A DNA stretch of 64,000 nt from Hippopus hippopus (taxonomy: Eukaryota; Mollusca; Bivalvia; Cardiida; Cardiidae). The stretch covers positions 18,956,122 to 19,020,121 of the forward strand of contig OX328101.1 in NCBI GenBank assembly GCA_946811185.2. Reading direction: 5' to 3'. Within the stretch, counting starts at the first letter, position 1. Each line of letters opens with the position of its first letter. Positions 30,735 to 41,669 of this stretch are shown piece by piece. Both the position numbers and the translations under genes were made by a program. The notes beneath the pieces were generated by a model. That model had not been told where the DNA came from and made no database searches. It saw nothing but the letters and a program-made list of their open reading frames with translations.

Positions 30735-31638
30735 TTAAAACTTGATCTTTCTTTTAAAGCCTATTATTAGTGTTTTACAAATACAACATGTGGGTATGTT
30801 TGCAATACCATCACAATCTTCACAAAGACACATATGACCACAATTTGTGAATAAAATGTTTCGGGGTTTCTCGTTACATATGATGCATGATTCTTCTCTG
30901 AATGTTTCTATTCCATCGAGTCTTGGTTTTAAAGGTCTATTTATATGTTGTCTTTCATGATAACCAAATTCTATCAGATTTTGTATTGTTATTCTAGCTG
31001 TGTTTGTTCTATGTTTCTCAATTTTAAAGGGCTCATTATGTTCTGGTTCAGAAAAACATCGAGTACATCTATGGTTGGTGCTTTCATTTAAATGACAAAC
31101 ACATGGACATTCACCCATTTCATCTTTGTGACCTATGATTAATATTGGGTTGAGACTAAATTTTAGATTCCAGTTTCTCTCTATGAAATCATTTGGGGGT
31201 GTGTAAACTGAATCTATGTTCATTACAGTATGAGTTAAATCATTTAATTTTTCGAAACAGTTATAGCAGGATAAAATATGGTTGTTTGATGAATGATTAT
31301 CAATTCCATAGATGATTATTGGTTCTTCTTCATTAACCCCATGAGTCCATCCTTCCTCTTCAAGTTCCCTATTCATAGTGAGGTGAACCAATATTTGTTT
31401 TTCATTCCCATCACAATGTTTTGAGGCTAAAATTGCTTTACTGACTTCATAATAAAAACTAGGTTTGAAATCAGTTAGAAAATGTGGGAAATATGTGTGC
31501 CCAAAATTATATTGTATTATTTTCCTACAACAATATTGTGGTGATAGAATCTCTTTAAAACCATTTCCTCCGTAAGCTAATTGATATTTGATTTTTGTTG
31601 AATAATTTTATTCTCTCTTTAACTGTAGGCGTATCCAT
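30735..31638 (-). pseudogene. RING-finger protein (right copy), one frameshift
   Basis: About 300-residue paralogue of the left RING protein. The ATG at 31638 (MDTPTVKERIK) opens a short frame. Reading moves to the main frame near 31580-31607 and then runs to 30735; a TTG at 31391 is an artefactual start. Seen: FKPSFYYEVSK, a central Cys cluster (CPCVCH ... CTRC), and a C-terminal RING with CIIC, CGHMCLCEDC and CCIC. The RING order CxxC...CGHxCxCxxC...CxIC is the same as on the left. It is probably a ubiquitin-ligase-type host modulator; that role is inferred. Confidence 0.78.
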
Positions 31639-31717
31639 TATCTTACCTATGATATCCCCTAAAATAAGAGAAATTTTTCAATTTTTAACTTGTGTAAACA
31701 AGTTAGAAATTTTTGAT

Positions 31718-32356
31718 TTAGTAAAATCGTTGGTTGAAAACTTGAATATTGTATTGTGCCATGGTTTGTTGATAGTTAATCCGTTGTTGAATCATTTGTT
31801 TATGGTAGTATAATCCTGGGTTGTACATCTGTTCCCAAGTTGATTGTTGAGGTGGTTGGTAATATTGTTGTTGAGGTGGTTGATAATATTGTGGCATAGG
31901 AGCTTGGATTGGTGTTGAATATGTTTGTTGATATTGTGGCATAGGAGCTTGGATTGGTGCTGAATATGTTTGTTGATATGTTTGTTGATATTGTGGTATA
32001 GGAGCTTGGATTGGTGTTGAATATGGTTGTTGATGTGATTGTTTATATTGTGATAGTCTTTTCATACTATTTATTCTTTTCTTTAGTGAATCTGGTATTA
32101 TAATTTCTAGTTGATTTTGCTCTAGTTGTTCTGGATGTCTGTGGATAGGTAGCGGTTTCAAAATGTTTGATTGATTATGTGTTATCGGCTCAGGTTTTAT
32201 TGGTTGAAAGTAGTATGGGGAGTCAATCATTTCCATATATGATTGTTGTGATGGTGGTCTCTCATTAGTCTGTTTTTGTTTGTGCCTCTGGATTTTCTCA
32301 TCCATCATAAGATTCATCCTTGCTAACATTTCATCTATTCTTTTGATGCTTTCCAT
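31718..32356 (-). CDS. Gln/Pro/Tyr-rich repeat protein, 212 aa
   Basis: Intact 212-residue, low-complexity protein. It begins with a helical region (MESIKRIDEMLARMNLMMDE), then a polar stretch, then three near-identical 15-19 residue repeats of the form QTYS(A/T)PIQAP(M/I)PQYQ, then PPQQQYYQ runs. It is likely disordered. GTAAAA precedes the ATG. It is the outermost right gene, next to the TIR and on the same strand as the right RING gene. No function can be assigned. Intactness and regular repeats argue for a real gene. Confidence 0.6.
   Translation of the reverse strand: MESIKRIDEMLARMNLMMDEKIQRHKQKQTNERPPSQQSYMEMIDSPYYFQPIKPEPITHNQSNILKPLPIHRHPEQLEQNQLEIIIPDSLKKRINSMKRLSQYKQSHQQPYSTPIQAPIPQYQQTYQQTYSAPIQAPMPQYQQTYSTPIQAPMPQYYQPPQQQYYQPPQQSTWEQMYNPGLYYHKQMIQQRINYQQTMAQYNIQVFNQRFY
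31880..32030. repeat. Coding tandem repeat, 45-48 bp units
   Basis: Three adjacent copies of a unit around ATAGGAGCTTGGATTGGTG encode the PIQAP repeats of the Gln/Pro-rich protein. Unit length is 45-57 bases and always a multiple of three. Confidence 0.75.
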
Positions 32357-32426
32357 TTTTACTCTTATAGGGTATAGATTCTATTTCTATTCCCTACAAT
32401 GATTTTCATAAATAAATAGTAAAAAT

Positions 32427-32858
32427 TCAAAAAAAATTTTTTCCTCAGACACATGATTAGCCAGACGAGCCTGACGGATTGTTAAGCCTATGACCTGGCA
32501 TATTAAGTCCCTGGGTAAGCCGGACGCATGGCCCTGTAAAAGGGATGTCTCGAGACATTTGTGTGATGAATGTCTTGATGAATTATTTTAGGTTAAAATC
32601 AATTTTTAAAATTTTTGATTTCTATGATTTATTATTGTATATCATCGTTAGTTTAATGATGATAAAATGAGATTCTGAAAATCTTTAAATTTAGGAATAA
32701 TATCTTCTTTTGTGGAGGATATCATTCTAGCCGATTATCTCGGATATCGAATGAGTCGTGCATCTCGGATGATGCGATTCAAAAAATTTTTAGAATTTAA
32801 GAAGATTTTTGCGATTTGCGTCCAAAAAAAAGCCAGCGTTCCCATCTATATATCTACT
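32427..32858 (-). repeat. Right terminal inverted repeat of the Polinton
   Basis: Inverted copy of 14771-15203. It ends with TATATATCTACT at the right boundary, then the target duplication. The close match to the left copy contrasts with several broken genes inside the element. That fits recent insertion of an already damaged copy, homogenisation of the ends, or indel errors in the assembly. Confidence 0.95.
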
Positions 32859-32864
32859 CATGAA
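32859..32864. repeat. Target site duplication (right) of the Polinton
   Basis: Exact copy of catgaa, the partner of 14765-14770, immediately after the right inverted repeat that ends in ...TATCTACT. Confidence 0.95.
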
Positions 32865-34370
32865 GTATTTGAGGAAGATATCAACCCGTAAATATGTACA
32901 TGCAAAATCGTGCCAATCTTTTTCATACTGATAGTTTTAATGTTGAGTCGCAAATCATGACATAATTTGAATATCGGATAACAAAGCTTGGTTTCATCCT
33001 ATTCAAGGCGAAAAAAGGGTTTTGCGCACGGAATTGATCAAGATCAAACTGCACAGAAGATCCGTTTGATCTTAGAGATCTGTACCAACCGCTTACATAG
33101 TAAAGCATATCAAATGAGCCTTTTGGTTTAGTCCACTGTATTTTCAGGAGCCTAAAAAAGGCGGGTATATACTTTGTGCTAAAAGAATGAATTCTTTACC
33201 TTACGATCCCTAGTTTTAACAACTTTGAGGAAGCAGAGATCTGAAACCGTTGCGGAAAAAAGAGAACATGTTTGTAACCATTTTTTTTTAATCCTTTCAA
33301 GGGCAAATTCCATTTTTAGCCACATTTAGTTTGCTGTCTGCTATTAGTATGTATTTGGGCAAGTTCGAATATTGTCGTATTCAGAAGGGTTAAAAGCCAT
33401 CAAACTCTTCCATGATGAACGGAACAATATTCCATTTTTTGTTTTATCAGTTTCATAAAATAATCCGGGGTTTCCCTTGATTACAATTAATTATTTGACA
33501 CCGATCCCTGTGGTATTTACTAATGAATTTATTCCTTTTAACATCTCTTATTAATCTGAAGGGTTTCGAATTCAAATCCATTATTTTTTTTCCTGAGGAC
33601 CCCTTCGACTGATTTTGTAAATTGAGGAAATTTCGCAAAGTGCCGACCGGATTTTACGATGGCAATAAATACGGAGTATTGTGTTGTATGATATATAACT
33701 TTCCTATTACTTCTATTTGCTTCGAGCTGCGTTTGAAAATCTTGATATCGAGCGAGACCATAGTTCGAGCAAGATGTAAACATTTTCTGATGCAGCAAAT
33801 ACAAGCACCAAAAAAGTGACTAAAACAAAATCGGTTATAACCTTTAACATATACCCACAACTTCACCAACAAAGGTTGCAATTATTGACATTTTTTTTCG
33901 AAAATGCAAAAGAAATATGAAACAAATACTTGGTATTTCAGCGTATCTTTTTTACTAATCAAATTGCGGGGAATATCATAGCTTAAAATAATGACCAGTT
34001 AATTCCAAACCAAACCTGTATGTAAATAATAATGAAAAAAAGCCCCTTCCTAAAATTTGTATGTACATGTAGACTTTTTGACAAATGAAGATTATTTCGG
34101 CTTATGATATTCAGGAGAATATACTCACATGCAAACTGAGGCAGATCTAAGGTTTACTTTTACTGTTTCACCAGTAGTTATAGTAAGGAAAAAAGAAAGG
34201 TTTTTCAAACTTGCATTTCTAACACAAAACCTGATAAATGTGGGGTAGGAGTCAATACGTTTTTGCAAATCGACAGATTTTTTACATTAAAATAGTGTAC
34301 AAATCTCTTTCCTTGACTCCCTCTGTTGCTTTTTTTAGGGCATAGCCATAGCTTTGCTATATCTTAAGTA
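32865..34370. other. Intergenic right of the Polinton
   Basis: Apart from the M3 core at 33030-33085, I see no gene or repeat. The overlapping frames 33453-33881 on both strands are short and featureless. Confidence 0.5.
33030..33085. repeat. Element M3 core
   Basis: AAGATCAAACTGCACAGAAG with GTTTGATCTTAG; decayed. Confidence 0.55.
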
Positions 34371-34374
34371 AACT

Positions 34375-34625
34375 ACGAAAGGTTTTACCCTTTATCACAC
34401 AATCCCAAATCTTAACGACGTTTACGAAACAAGGTTTTTTTTTTTTTTTTTTTAAGCAAGGTAGGAAAAGTAGAAAATACTGGTAACCAGCATTTCTTCT
34501 TTTTCCACAATCTTTTCTACCTTTTCAAAGGTAACTTCAGTTGTTGAGTCGTGCTTTATTTGTTGTCTGCAAATGCCTCCTATTTGGAATAGTCTAAAAA
34601 ACTGCTGTATGGTAAAGAGTTAATA
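34375..34625. repeat. MITE M2 copy
   Basis: Core GAAAATACTGGTAACCAGCA, a 19-T run just before it, GCTGTATGGTAAAGAGTTAA at the right end. Confidence 0.66.
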
Positions 34626-35207
34626 GCCTAATCAATAAACCTAACAAAATGGAGAATTCAATCGTTTGCGTGTTTTGCAATTTCACCTGAAGCACACCTA
34701 CCACTGGAAAATCACGACGAAAAAGTGTCCTCACGGTTTTTTGACCATGTGTGGTACAAATATGGTCACAAGCACCAAAAACTTTCCGAACAGAAATAAA
34801 AACAAACAAACAACTACCACAGGCTTCAATTGACCAACATCAGACACAAATTGTGGACTTGTCCCTTCACTTTATTTCCTGATAAAACAGTACAGCAGAA
34901 GTTCTCATGTCATCATTTAAATGAGACTTCCCTTGGCTACTAGGACCCAAAACGGAAATACTAGCTCGTGTTGAACTACCATTAATAACGAGAAAAGAGT
35001 TATTCTGTGTACAAAAGTAGCTATATATGTTTGATGTTTAGAAAGGAACGGAACTAAAATAATAAACAAATAATCTTCACAGCCAACAAATTCATCGTCA
35101 GCATCGTTTGATCATTGATATGTTTTCAACAGGAAAGTCTCTGTCTGTCTCTCTGTCTCTCTGTCTGTCAAACAAATTGTCCAAATAAATCCTAGATTGC
35201 TGTTTTT

Positions 35208-35881
35208 ATTTAAGGAATGAAGAGAATTTTTTTTTTTTTCATGGAGGTATGAAAAAAAAAAAAACCTAATCACACTGAGATCAGTTTTTTTTTTTCCATA
35301 CCTCCATGAAAACAAAAAAATTCTCTTCATTCCTTATAATTCAATATCACAGACAACAAATATGCACTTAAATAATACTAACTTCTTTTTTTACTGTAAA
35401 TCCAACATTGCGTATTTATCTAATGTCCATTTCATTCATATTTCATAGCGCGGTAAAACTGCTGGTTCATGACGTAACAATGACGTAAATTCGTGACGTC
35501 ATTATAGTATGGAACATTTGCAGATTTAGTCGATTTATTATTAGAAGTACAATACGCTAGAATTAAGTTGAAAATAAGATTGTTAGAACACAGCAAAGTG
35601 ACAATGAGTTTTTAGCTCTCTCTTTGAATTTACTGTTGGATTTCTTTTTCGATATTCAGAGAAAATAAATTCAGCTAGCAATTTGAACTTCGGACTCGAT
35701 ATAGATCTAAAATCAGACAGAAAAACATTATGAAATCTTGTATACATGTTTGTTTACATTAGTTTGAATGAAAAAGTAGTTCCGGCACCGCTATTTTTTT
35801 TTTTCATGGAGCTATGAAAATTTTTTTTCAGCCAATCAGAACTCGCCAATCTTCATGAAAACAACTAATACTGAATTATTT
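35208..35881 (+). repeat. Dispersed repeat F, copy 2
   Basis: Begins with a hairpin (35215-35336: GGAATGAAGAGAATTTTTTT ... CATGGAGGTATG and its complement), then AATATCACAGACAACAAATA, GCGCGGTAAAACTGC, and ends CAGCCAATCAGAACTCGCCA. Non-coding; start codons in the hairpin are accidental. Confidence 0.75.
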
Positions 35882-35989
35882 ATATATATAACGAAAAAAA
35901 GAAAAGTTTCTTTTCCTGAATGCAAGGAACTCAAATATATTCATGCTGAATATAGAGTTCTTACCTGACCCAATATATGTTTCTCAAAG

Positions 35990-36215
35990 AGCAGCTGTAT
36001 TATCCCTTATGCTGCCAAATAGCTAAAATGAAACTATCAAGCCGATAGGATAAACCTAAATTTTGCTATTTAAAAGGTACTTTTTTCGGGGATAGATACA
36101 TGTATCCCCTTTTCGGACAGTGTAGATCCAAGTTCAGACTGCATGTTCTGTGCTGTCTGATCTTGATTTACACTGTCCGCAAAAGGTCCGTGAGTCGCGC
36201 TCAGAAGCCTATGGG
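35990..36215. repeat. Element M3, full copy
   Basis: AGCTAAAATGAAACTATCAAG, core AGTTCAGACTGCATG..GTCTGATCTTGA, end GAGTCGCGCTCAGAAGCCTA; it abuts the M1 copy at 36244. Confidence 0.66.
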
Positions 36216-36243
36216 TTATAATCCAAATGTATCCAATTACATA

Positions 36244-36521
36244 TGAGTCATGCTCTGTGAAAAGGGGGCTTAATGAATTTGCGAAAAGTATCGACCCATG
36301 TCAGCCTGCGCAGTGCGCGCAGGCTGACATGGGCCGAAACTTGTCACTGTCTTTAAATTTTCTGTATGTCAAAGGATCATTCTATCCCATGATCCAGTCG
36401 GTTGTTTGAAAAAAAAAACAAAAAAAAAACGGATTTTATGGATCCATAGTAATGTGATGATTTGGTTAGTATCATGCATCACGGAGATGCATTAAGCCCC
36501 CTTTTGCCATAGCATGGCTCA
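36244..36521 (+). repeat. MITE M1 copy
   Basis: Ends TGAGTCATGCTCTGTGAAAA and CTTTTGCCATAGCATGGCTCA are inverted. Central hairpin CATGTCAGCCTGCGCAGTGC / complement is almost perfect. Confidence 0.75.
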
Positions 36522-36639
36522 TACACAACAGAAATGTGTATGATTGAATAGTGTGCCGTAATTGCACTTATCACAACTTTGCCGATTTCGTAGCAATATC
36601 TAACCTTGTCTCCATATCAAAGAGGTTTCTATTTCGAAA

Positions 36640-37095
36640 CGTTGACAATCACGTGATCTTAAACATGGCGACTCAAAAGGAAACCCACTCGTCACAACTC
36701 GGCCGATTCCGCACCTACATCCAAATTCTTGTCTGTATCACGGTCGTTTCCATTTGAACTGCCAATCACGTGATCTTATACATGGCGGCGCCACTGTGCG
36801 TCGTTTAGCAATGACATAAACAACCCCGATGAAGTTATTTACATCTGTCTATCTGTCGGTTAAAACTTCAATCGGAATTGATAAACCACGTTAAAAAATG
36901 AATGTACGAACTGTTTGTCAACTAAGATTTCGATAGAAAATTGAGACTTGAGTTTTTTTTTTTTACGAGGAGCCTTACAATTTTCAGAACGGCGTATTTC
37001 CGGCGATGAAATGTACCGTGTAGGTGCATATAAAGCTGCCAGATACAGCCGAGGGGCATGATGGCTCCCATCACCCGAGGTATGCCGAATGATGG
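36640..37095 (-). repeat. Dispersed repeat D, copy 2
   Basis: Reverse-orientation relative of 5781-6215, with the uninterrupted junction GAGGTATGCCGAATGATGG. It contains two ATCACGTGATCTTA palindromic stretches and GGCGGCGCCACTG. Any start codons in it are not supported as genes. Confidence 0.7.
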
Positions 37096-37555
37096 AAATC
37101 GAGTATCAACGACAACAACAACTACACTGAAGTTATTAACATCTATCAATCTGTCGTTGGAAAGTGTTTACGGAAATGATGAACCACATTAAAAATGAAT
37201 TTAGATATTGTTTGAAAATGGAAATTTCGACGGTTTCGATAGAAGGTCACAAGGAATGGTTGGCGTATTAGGATCCTGGTGGATTTTGTGTTGACTTTGC
37301 GTTGTACAGGATGTGTATTCCTTCAATTACCATGAATTACTTAACCTGTGTGGTGTGTCCGTGGTTGTGAGGCAGAGCGTCGGCCTCATAACCATGATGT
37401 CTCGAGCTCAAGACCCGGGAACTGGTTTCAACTTTGGGATTGTTCATTGGCCCTTACAATCGGCACGAGTATTGGTGTAGTTCCCAGGAAGCAGAATCGA
37501 GAGAGATTAGTATAAATTGAAAGAGCTTGTTTCTAAATCGATGTAAAAAAAAATA

Positions 37556-37801
37556 TGAGCCATGCGCTGTAAAAAGGGGGCTTAATGCATCTGCAAAAAG
37601 GTATCAACCCATGTCAGCCTGCGCAATCCGCGCAGGCTGACATGGGCCGAAACTTTTTGCTGTGTTTAAATTTTCTGCATTCAAAGGACCACTATACCTC
37701 ATGATTCAGTTGGTTGTTAGGCAAAATGGACTTTATGGATCCATAATTACATGATGTCTTGCTTTGTAACATTAAGCCTCCTTTTGCCAGAGAGTGGCTC
37801 A
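37556..37801 (+). repeat. MITE M1 copy
   Basis: GAGCCATGCGCTGTAAAAAG on the left and the complement-like CTTTTGCCAGAGAGTGGCTC on the right. Central hairpin around GCCTGCGCAATCCGCGCAGGC. Confidence 0.75.
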
Positions 37802-38087
37802 ATTTTGTTTAAACTAATTACTTTACCTTTCTGAAACAGGTCTTCAGGGGCCTGTTCTAAAGGTGTTTTCATTGTTTTCATGTATGAAAGAAATTTATGA
37901 TATTTTTATCAGTGAATTACTGGGGTTTCGCAGTATATAACACCACTTATTATAAAAAATGGTATCATCACTAGTGTCGATATAGTTTTAGAATGTTTGC
38001 CGGAACTACTTTTTCCCTATATTGCTCATGTTGTACCATTCTTGATAATTATTAGAATAAAAATGGTGAATTAGGAATATAATAAAA

Positions 38088-38243
38088 AGGGTAATTAACT
38101 GTTTGTGTGTGATATTAAAAATCTGTCACTCGAATGGAGTTTGATGCGGTTAAAAAACTCGTCCTTCGGACTCGTTTTTCCAACCTCGTCACACCCCATT
38201 CCAGGGTCAGATTTTAAATATCACACACAACCTGTTAATTGTC
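38088..38243. repeat. Inverted-repeat element, copy 2
   Basis: GTGTGTGATATTAAAAATCTG and the complement-like CAGATTTTAAATATCACACAC bracket a hairpin tip CTCGTCCTTCGGACTCG. Relative of 11104-11205. Confidence 0.66.
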
Positions 38244-38308
38244 CTCTATATATTTGGGTCAAAGACCTTCATTGACGGCAATAAACAATGGAACTATCTG
38301 CGCGCGCG

Positions 38309-38391
<83 letters not shown>
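38309..38391. repeat. (CT)n microsatellite
   Basis: About 77 uninterrupted bases of CT after CGCGCGCGCTCTTT. Frames reading Leu-Ser or Arg-Glu repeats here are not genes. Confidence 0.97.
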
Positions 38392-38393
<2 letters not shown>

Positions 38394-38464
38394 GGGTATA
38401 TGGCCCCGGTACGATTTTAACAGTTAGGTTGCTAAGCGCAACGCAGAGCGCCATTAGAGACAAT

Positions 38465-38530
38465 ACAGATCAAAATCAGATTGCTCAGAACGCGCTGTCT
38501 GATCTTAGGTCTACACTGTCGGATAAGACG
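38465..38530. repeat. Element M3 core
   Basis: AGATCAAAATCAGATTGCTC / GCTGTCTGATCTTAGGTC, followed by CACTGTCGGATAAG. Confidence 0.56.
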
Positions 38531-38714
38531 AGCTTTTCCCGGCAAAAAAGAATCGTAATTTTTGGATTTTTACTCCCGGATAAAAAAATTCATTCAGTTT
38601 TTTTTTCTATCTCAAAGCCTTAGGGCTACTGAGAAGACAAACGTGTAGACTTGCCGAAATTGAAAACATTTGTACATTACCAGTCAAGACTCCAATGATC
38701 GAAACTTTCTTTGA

Positions 38715-38800
38715 AAGGGCAGAAAACATAGTGGAAAAGGGAGAAAATGCTGGTTACCAGCATTTTCTCCCTTTTCAACCATGTTTTCAAAAGCCTTTTC
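38715..38800. repeat. MITE M2 core
   Basis: Perfect palindrome at about 38734-38776 (GAAAAGGGAGAAAATGCTGGT and complement). Confidence 0.68.
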
Positions 38801-39299
38801 CGACGTTTCTTTAAACACCTAGAACTGTTTGATAAACGGCTAAGGATTAAGTGAGACTGAATATCAAACATAATTTCTCCATTATGTCCATTAAAAACGA
38901 TATGATAAATGCTTTGATGGATTGAATATAAAACCTCCATTTATCTTGAAATGGCCCCAAGAAACAGAATAGCAACAACTCTCGAGTTCTCTCCCTTTGC
39001 CAATGTTTCTATTTTCATTTCTGTGTGGGAACACCACAGCTTTTTTTGCCCTTTACACTGCTGTATTGAAACGCTCAACGGTAGTAATCAGTGATAAAGT
39101 TCAACTTATTGATTATAGACTTGTAGTGTAAAGGGTATTCACTTAAACTGGTAAACAGTACTTTTGTAAAATTATTAATACTTTTAATAGAAACCCTCAG
39201 GGATATGAGTTTTCACTTACCCAGCCAAGAGAGTTTAAAGACATGCCTATATGGAAAGCATTTACAAATATACAAATTAAATGTTTGCTAAACGATTGA

Positions 39300-39745
39300 A
39301 ATTGTCTTTCAAAGAGGAGAGACCAATGTGCGAAAAGGAGAGAAAGCACTGATTACCAGCATTTTCCCCTTTTCCAACAATATTTTTAATGAGTTTTTCT
39401 GTTGGGTCTTAAATACATTGTATTGTTCAGTGAAGGATAAAAGAATTATATTGTAGGCATTGGTTGCATGAGTTTACGTCACCATCACGGCGTTCCCTCG
39501 GTTGACGTTCATCCCATTTTTTTCTCAAGACATTTTCGCAAAAAGATAAACTCTTTACCACACAACCACAAGTTTTAACGACCCTGAAATAAAAGGCTTT
39601 TGGTAACCAGCATTTTCTCCTTTTCCCACAACGCATTCTATCCTTTCAAAGACAAAAATGACCATTTCAGCTACATTTATTTTCTCGTCTGTAAATGATT
39701 TTAATTTGGTCCAGTCAAAAATTTTGCCGTTTGGTTAAGGGTTAA
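39300..39745. repeat. Two adjacent MITE M2 copies
   Basis: Cores near 39340-39380 (GAGAGAAAGCACTGATTACCA) and 39600-39640 (GGTAACCAGCATTTTCTCCT). The second is half a palindrome and ends TTTGGTTAAGGGTTAA. A start codon over the second copy is accidental. Confidence 0.6.
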
Positions 39746-40629
39746 AAAAAAGGAATTCTGTGGAATACCCATGAGAAATCTTGAATATTACTCAAGTCTC
39801 AAGGATTGTCATATATCAGACAGGATGATTATCTCTAATCACAACTGGCCGTTTTTACATAGTTGAACTTGTACAGTTTACGAAACCATTTTCTTTGAAT
39901 CACAGCACTTTGACATATGACATTTGAGTCTTTCTTCCAAGTGATAATGAAAAATCATCTTAAGACTATTGCTCAAACACATTCTAAATGATTCCGCTTT
40001 TTAATACCACAAAAGGGGACGGTGTAGCTTTAGAAGACATTGCAGGAAAAGGTAATATGCTCGTCTCCTCTCCCCATAATATGTTCTACCCTTTCACAGA
40101 CAAATTACATAATTTGAGACTTACCTATTTCGTCTTTTGCACCGGCTTTAAATTTTAATACAAGAAAATATTGATGCATAACATCAATGGTGCCGCAAAT
40201 CAGTTGTTTCTGAAACAGGGCACATTACAGCTGGTTATTTTTTTTACGCCAAGGGCATCACTTGAACAAACTTCGTAGAGGTCCACGTGGTAATACTACA
40301 TGACACATATTTAAACTCTGGGCCATCTGGGATACAATCTGGGTTTTAACGATTTGGCAATGAAAGTACGGTATTTTACATGAAAAAAAAATAGAAAAAC
40401 AAAGTTGGGTGCGGGCTCGATCTGGTAATGTATGTTAAAAAAAGAAAACACTGAACCAGTCCATATAGTAAACAATATGGCTGCCTCCAGGCACTTTTCA
40501 AAAGCGAATAAAAATATAGTGCCGCCGCTCATGCGGCGCCACAATGAGCTAGTGTAATATTTCATCAGTAGGTTCAGACATAAGTGTGTGCTAATCTTTT
40601 TCCTGCCATTGGCCAACATGAATGTATAT

Positions 40630-40690
40630 TGCAGACATTGATGACCAAGATCAGTCATACCTGCAGTCTGATCTGGATTTAACCCTATTC
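40630..40690. repeat. Element M3 core
   Basis: AAGATCAGTCATACCTGCAG TCTGATCTGG, diverged. Confidence 0.52.
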
Positions 40691-40965
40691 CAAACAACCC
40701 CTTTCTTAACTACCCTGAAAATAAAGCTTTGAGAAAACATTGTGGGAATAGGATAGAGTTCCAGTAACCAGCATTTTCCTTTTTTTCCACCACTTGTACT
40801 ACCCTTTTAAGAAGCCAGTTACCAGCACTTTCCTTTACCCACCACTTGTACTACCCTTTCAAAGACGTACATGTATTCCATCATTTAGATCCCATTTTAT
40901 TTGTTGTCTTCAAATATTTTCAAAATGAACGAGTCTATTTTTTGGCTGGTAAATGGTTAAATTTT
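40690..40965. repeat. MITE M2 copy with internal duplication
   Basis: GTTCCAGTAACCAGCATTTTC and the following CACCACTTGTACTACCCTTT unit occur twice (about 40760-40812 and 40814-40862). The end is GGCTGGTAAATGGTTAA. Confidence 0.6.
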
Positions 40966-41185
40966 TTGCTTCTCTATTTATGGTTTCAGTCGAATTATGA
41001 TCCTATTAACATTTTAACAAATGACAAAAATATTAGACTTGTGAAATATGAAAGCAATCTCAGACAGCTGAATGATCGGATTTGTCTCTGAAAGGGTGAA
41101 AAATCAGTATTTTCTCTTGCCTTCCAGATTTTAAACAATAACGTTCCTCATGGTTGTTGAGACACGGGGTGAGTTAGTAAAGGGT

Positions 41186-41385
41186 TGGTCCTTTACCAAA
41201 CTCTTGGGAAATATTGTGGGAAATGAAGAAAATGCTGGTAACCAGCATTTTCTTCGTTTCCCACAATGTTTTCTGCTCCTTCAGAAATAAATACCATTGT
41301 TTCAGCGATATTTATTTTGTCGTCTGCAAATGCTTTCAGTTTGGACAAGTTAAAAATTTTGTCATCTGGTAAAGAGTTAAATGTC
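41186..41385. repeat. MITE M2 copy, near-perfect hairpin
   Basis: Core about 41213-41268 is a long palindrome (ATTGTGGGAAATGAAGAAAA ... and complement). The right end is TGGTAAAGAGTTAA. Confidence 0.7.
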
Positions 41386-41669
41386 AAAAATACAAGTATA
41401 TGCAAATAATACAAATATAATATAAACTATTTTTTGTGATATTTAACAATCTAAGTTTGGCAGACATTGGAGTAATCTTTAGTTTTATCATTCCAAACAT
41501 TCAATTTTAGAAATTAGAGAACAAAATCAATGTTTGTTCATTGAATGTTTTCGCACTCTGTGTGTGTGTTTTTATTTTTTTTTTAGAATTTTTCATTCGA
41601 TGTTCCCATGCTAGCTTTATCATATTCATTAAGTTTGTGACAGAAAAGCTACAACTGAAGAGAAATCTG

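Larger units (their letters stand above)
14771..32858. mobile_element. Maverick/Polinton virus-like DNA transposon, complete
   Basis: This is a self-synthesising DNA transposon related to adenovirus-like and virophage-like viruses. Seen: terminal inverted repeats starting AGTAGATATATAG and ending with the complement, a 6-bp target duplication catgaa on both sides, and 18,088 bp between. It holds the hallmark set: protein-primed DNA polymerase B, retroviral-type integrase, adenain-like protease, FtsK/HerA packaging ATPase, and major and minor capsid proteins. Accessory genes are PLA2-like, zinc ribbon, fibre-like, two RING proteins and several small conserved proteins. Eight genes carry a stop or frameshift, so this copy is probably not autonomous unless these are assembly indels. 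Family knowledge: 15-20 kb, 5-6 bp duplications and AG...CT ends are the Polinton signature. Confidence 0.97.

Noticed and set aside
30735..31391. Start of the right RING protein at the TTG at 31391
   Set aside because: The frame stays open well upstream and conserved blocks (FKPSFYYEVSK) lie there; the likely ATG is at 31638 with a frameshift between.
37346..37425. tRNA-like segment (GAGGCAGAGCGTCGGCCTCA, GAGCTCAAGACCC)
   Set aside because: B box deviates and no cloverleaf can be drawn; perhaps an old SINE, too weak to list.
38239..38623. Frames with long Leu-Ser or Arg-Glu repeats
   Set aside because: They are translations of the (CT)n microsatellite on both strands.
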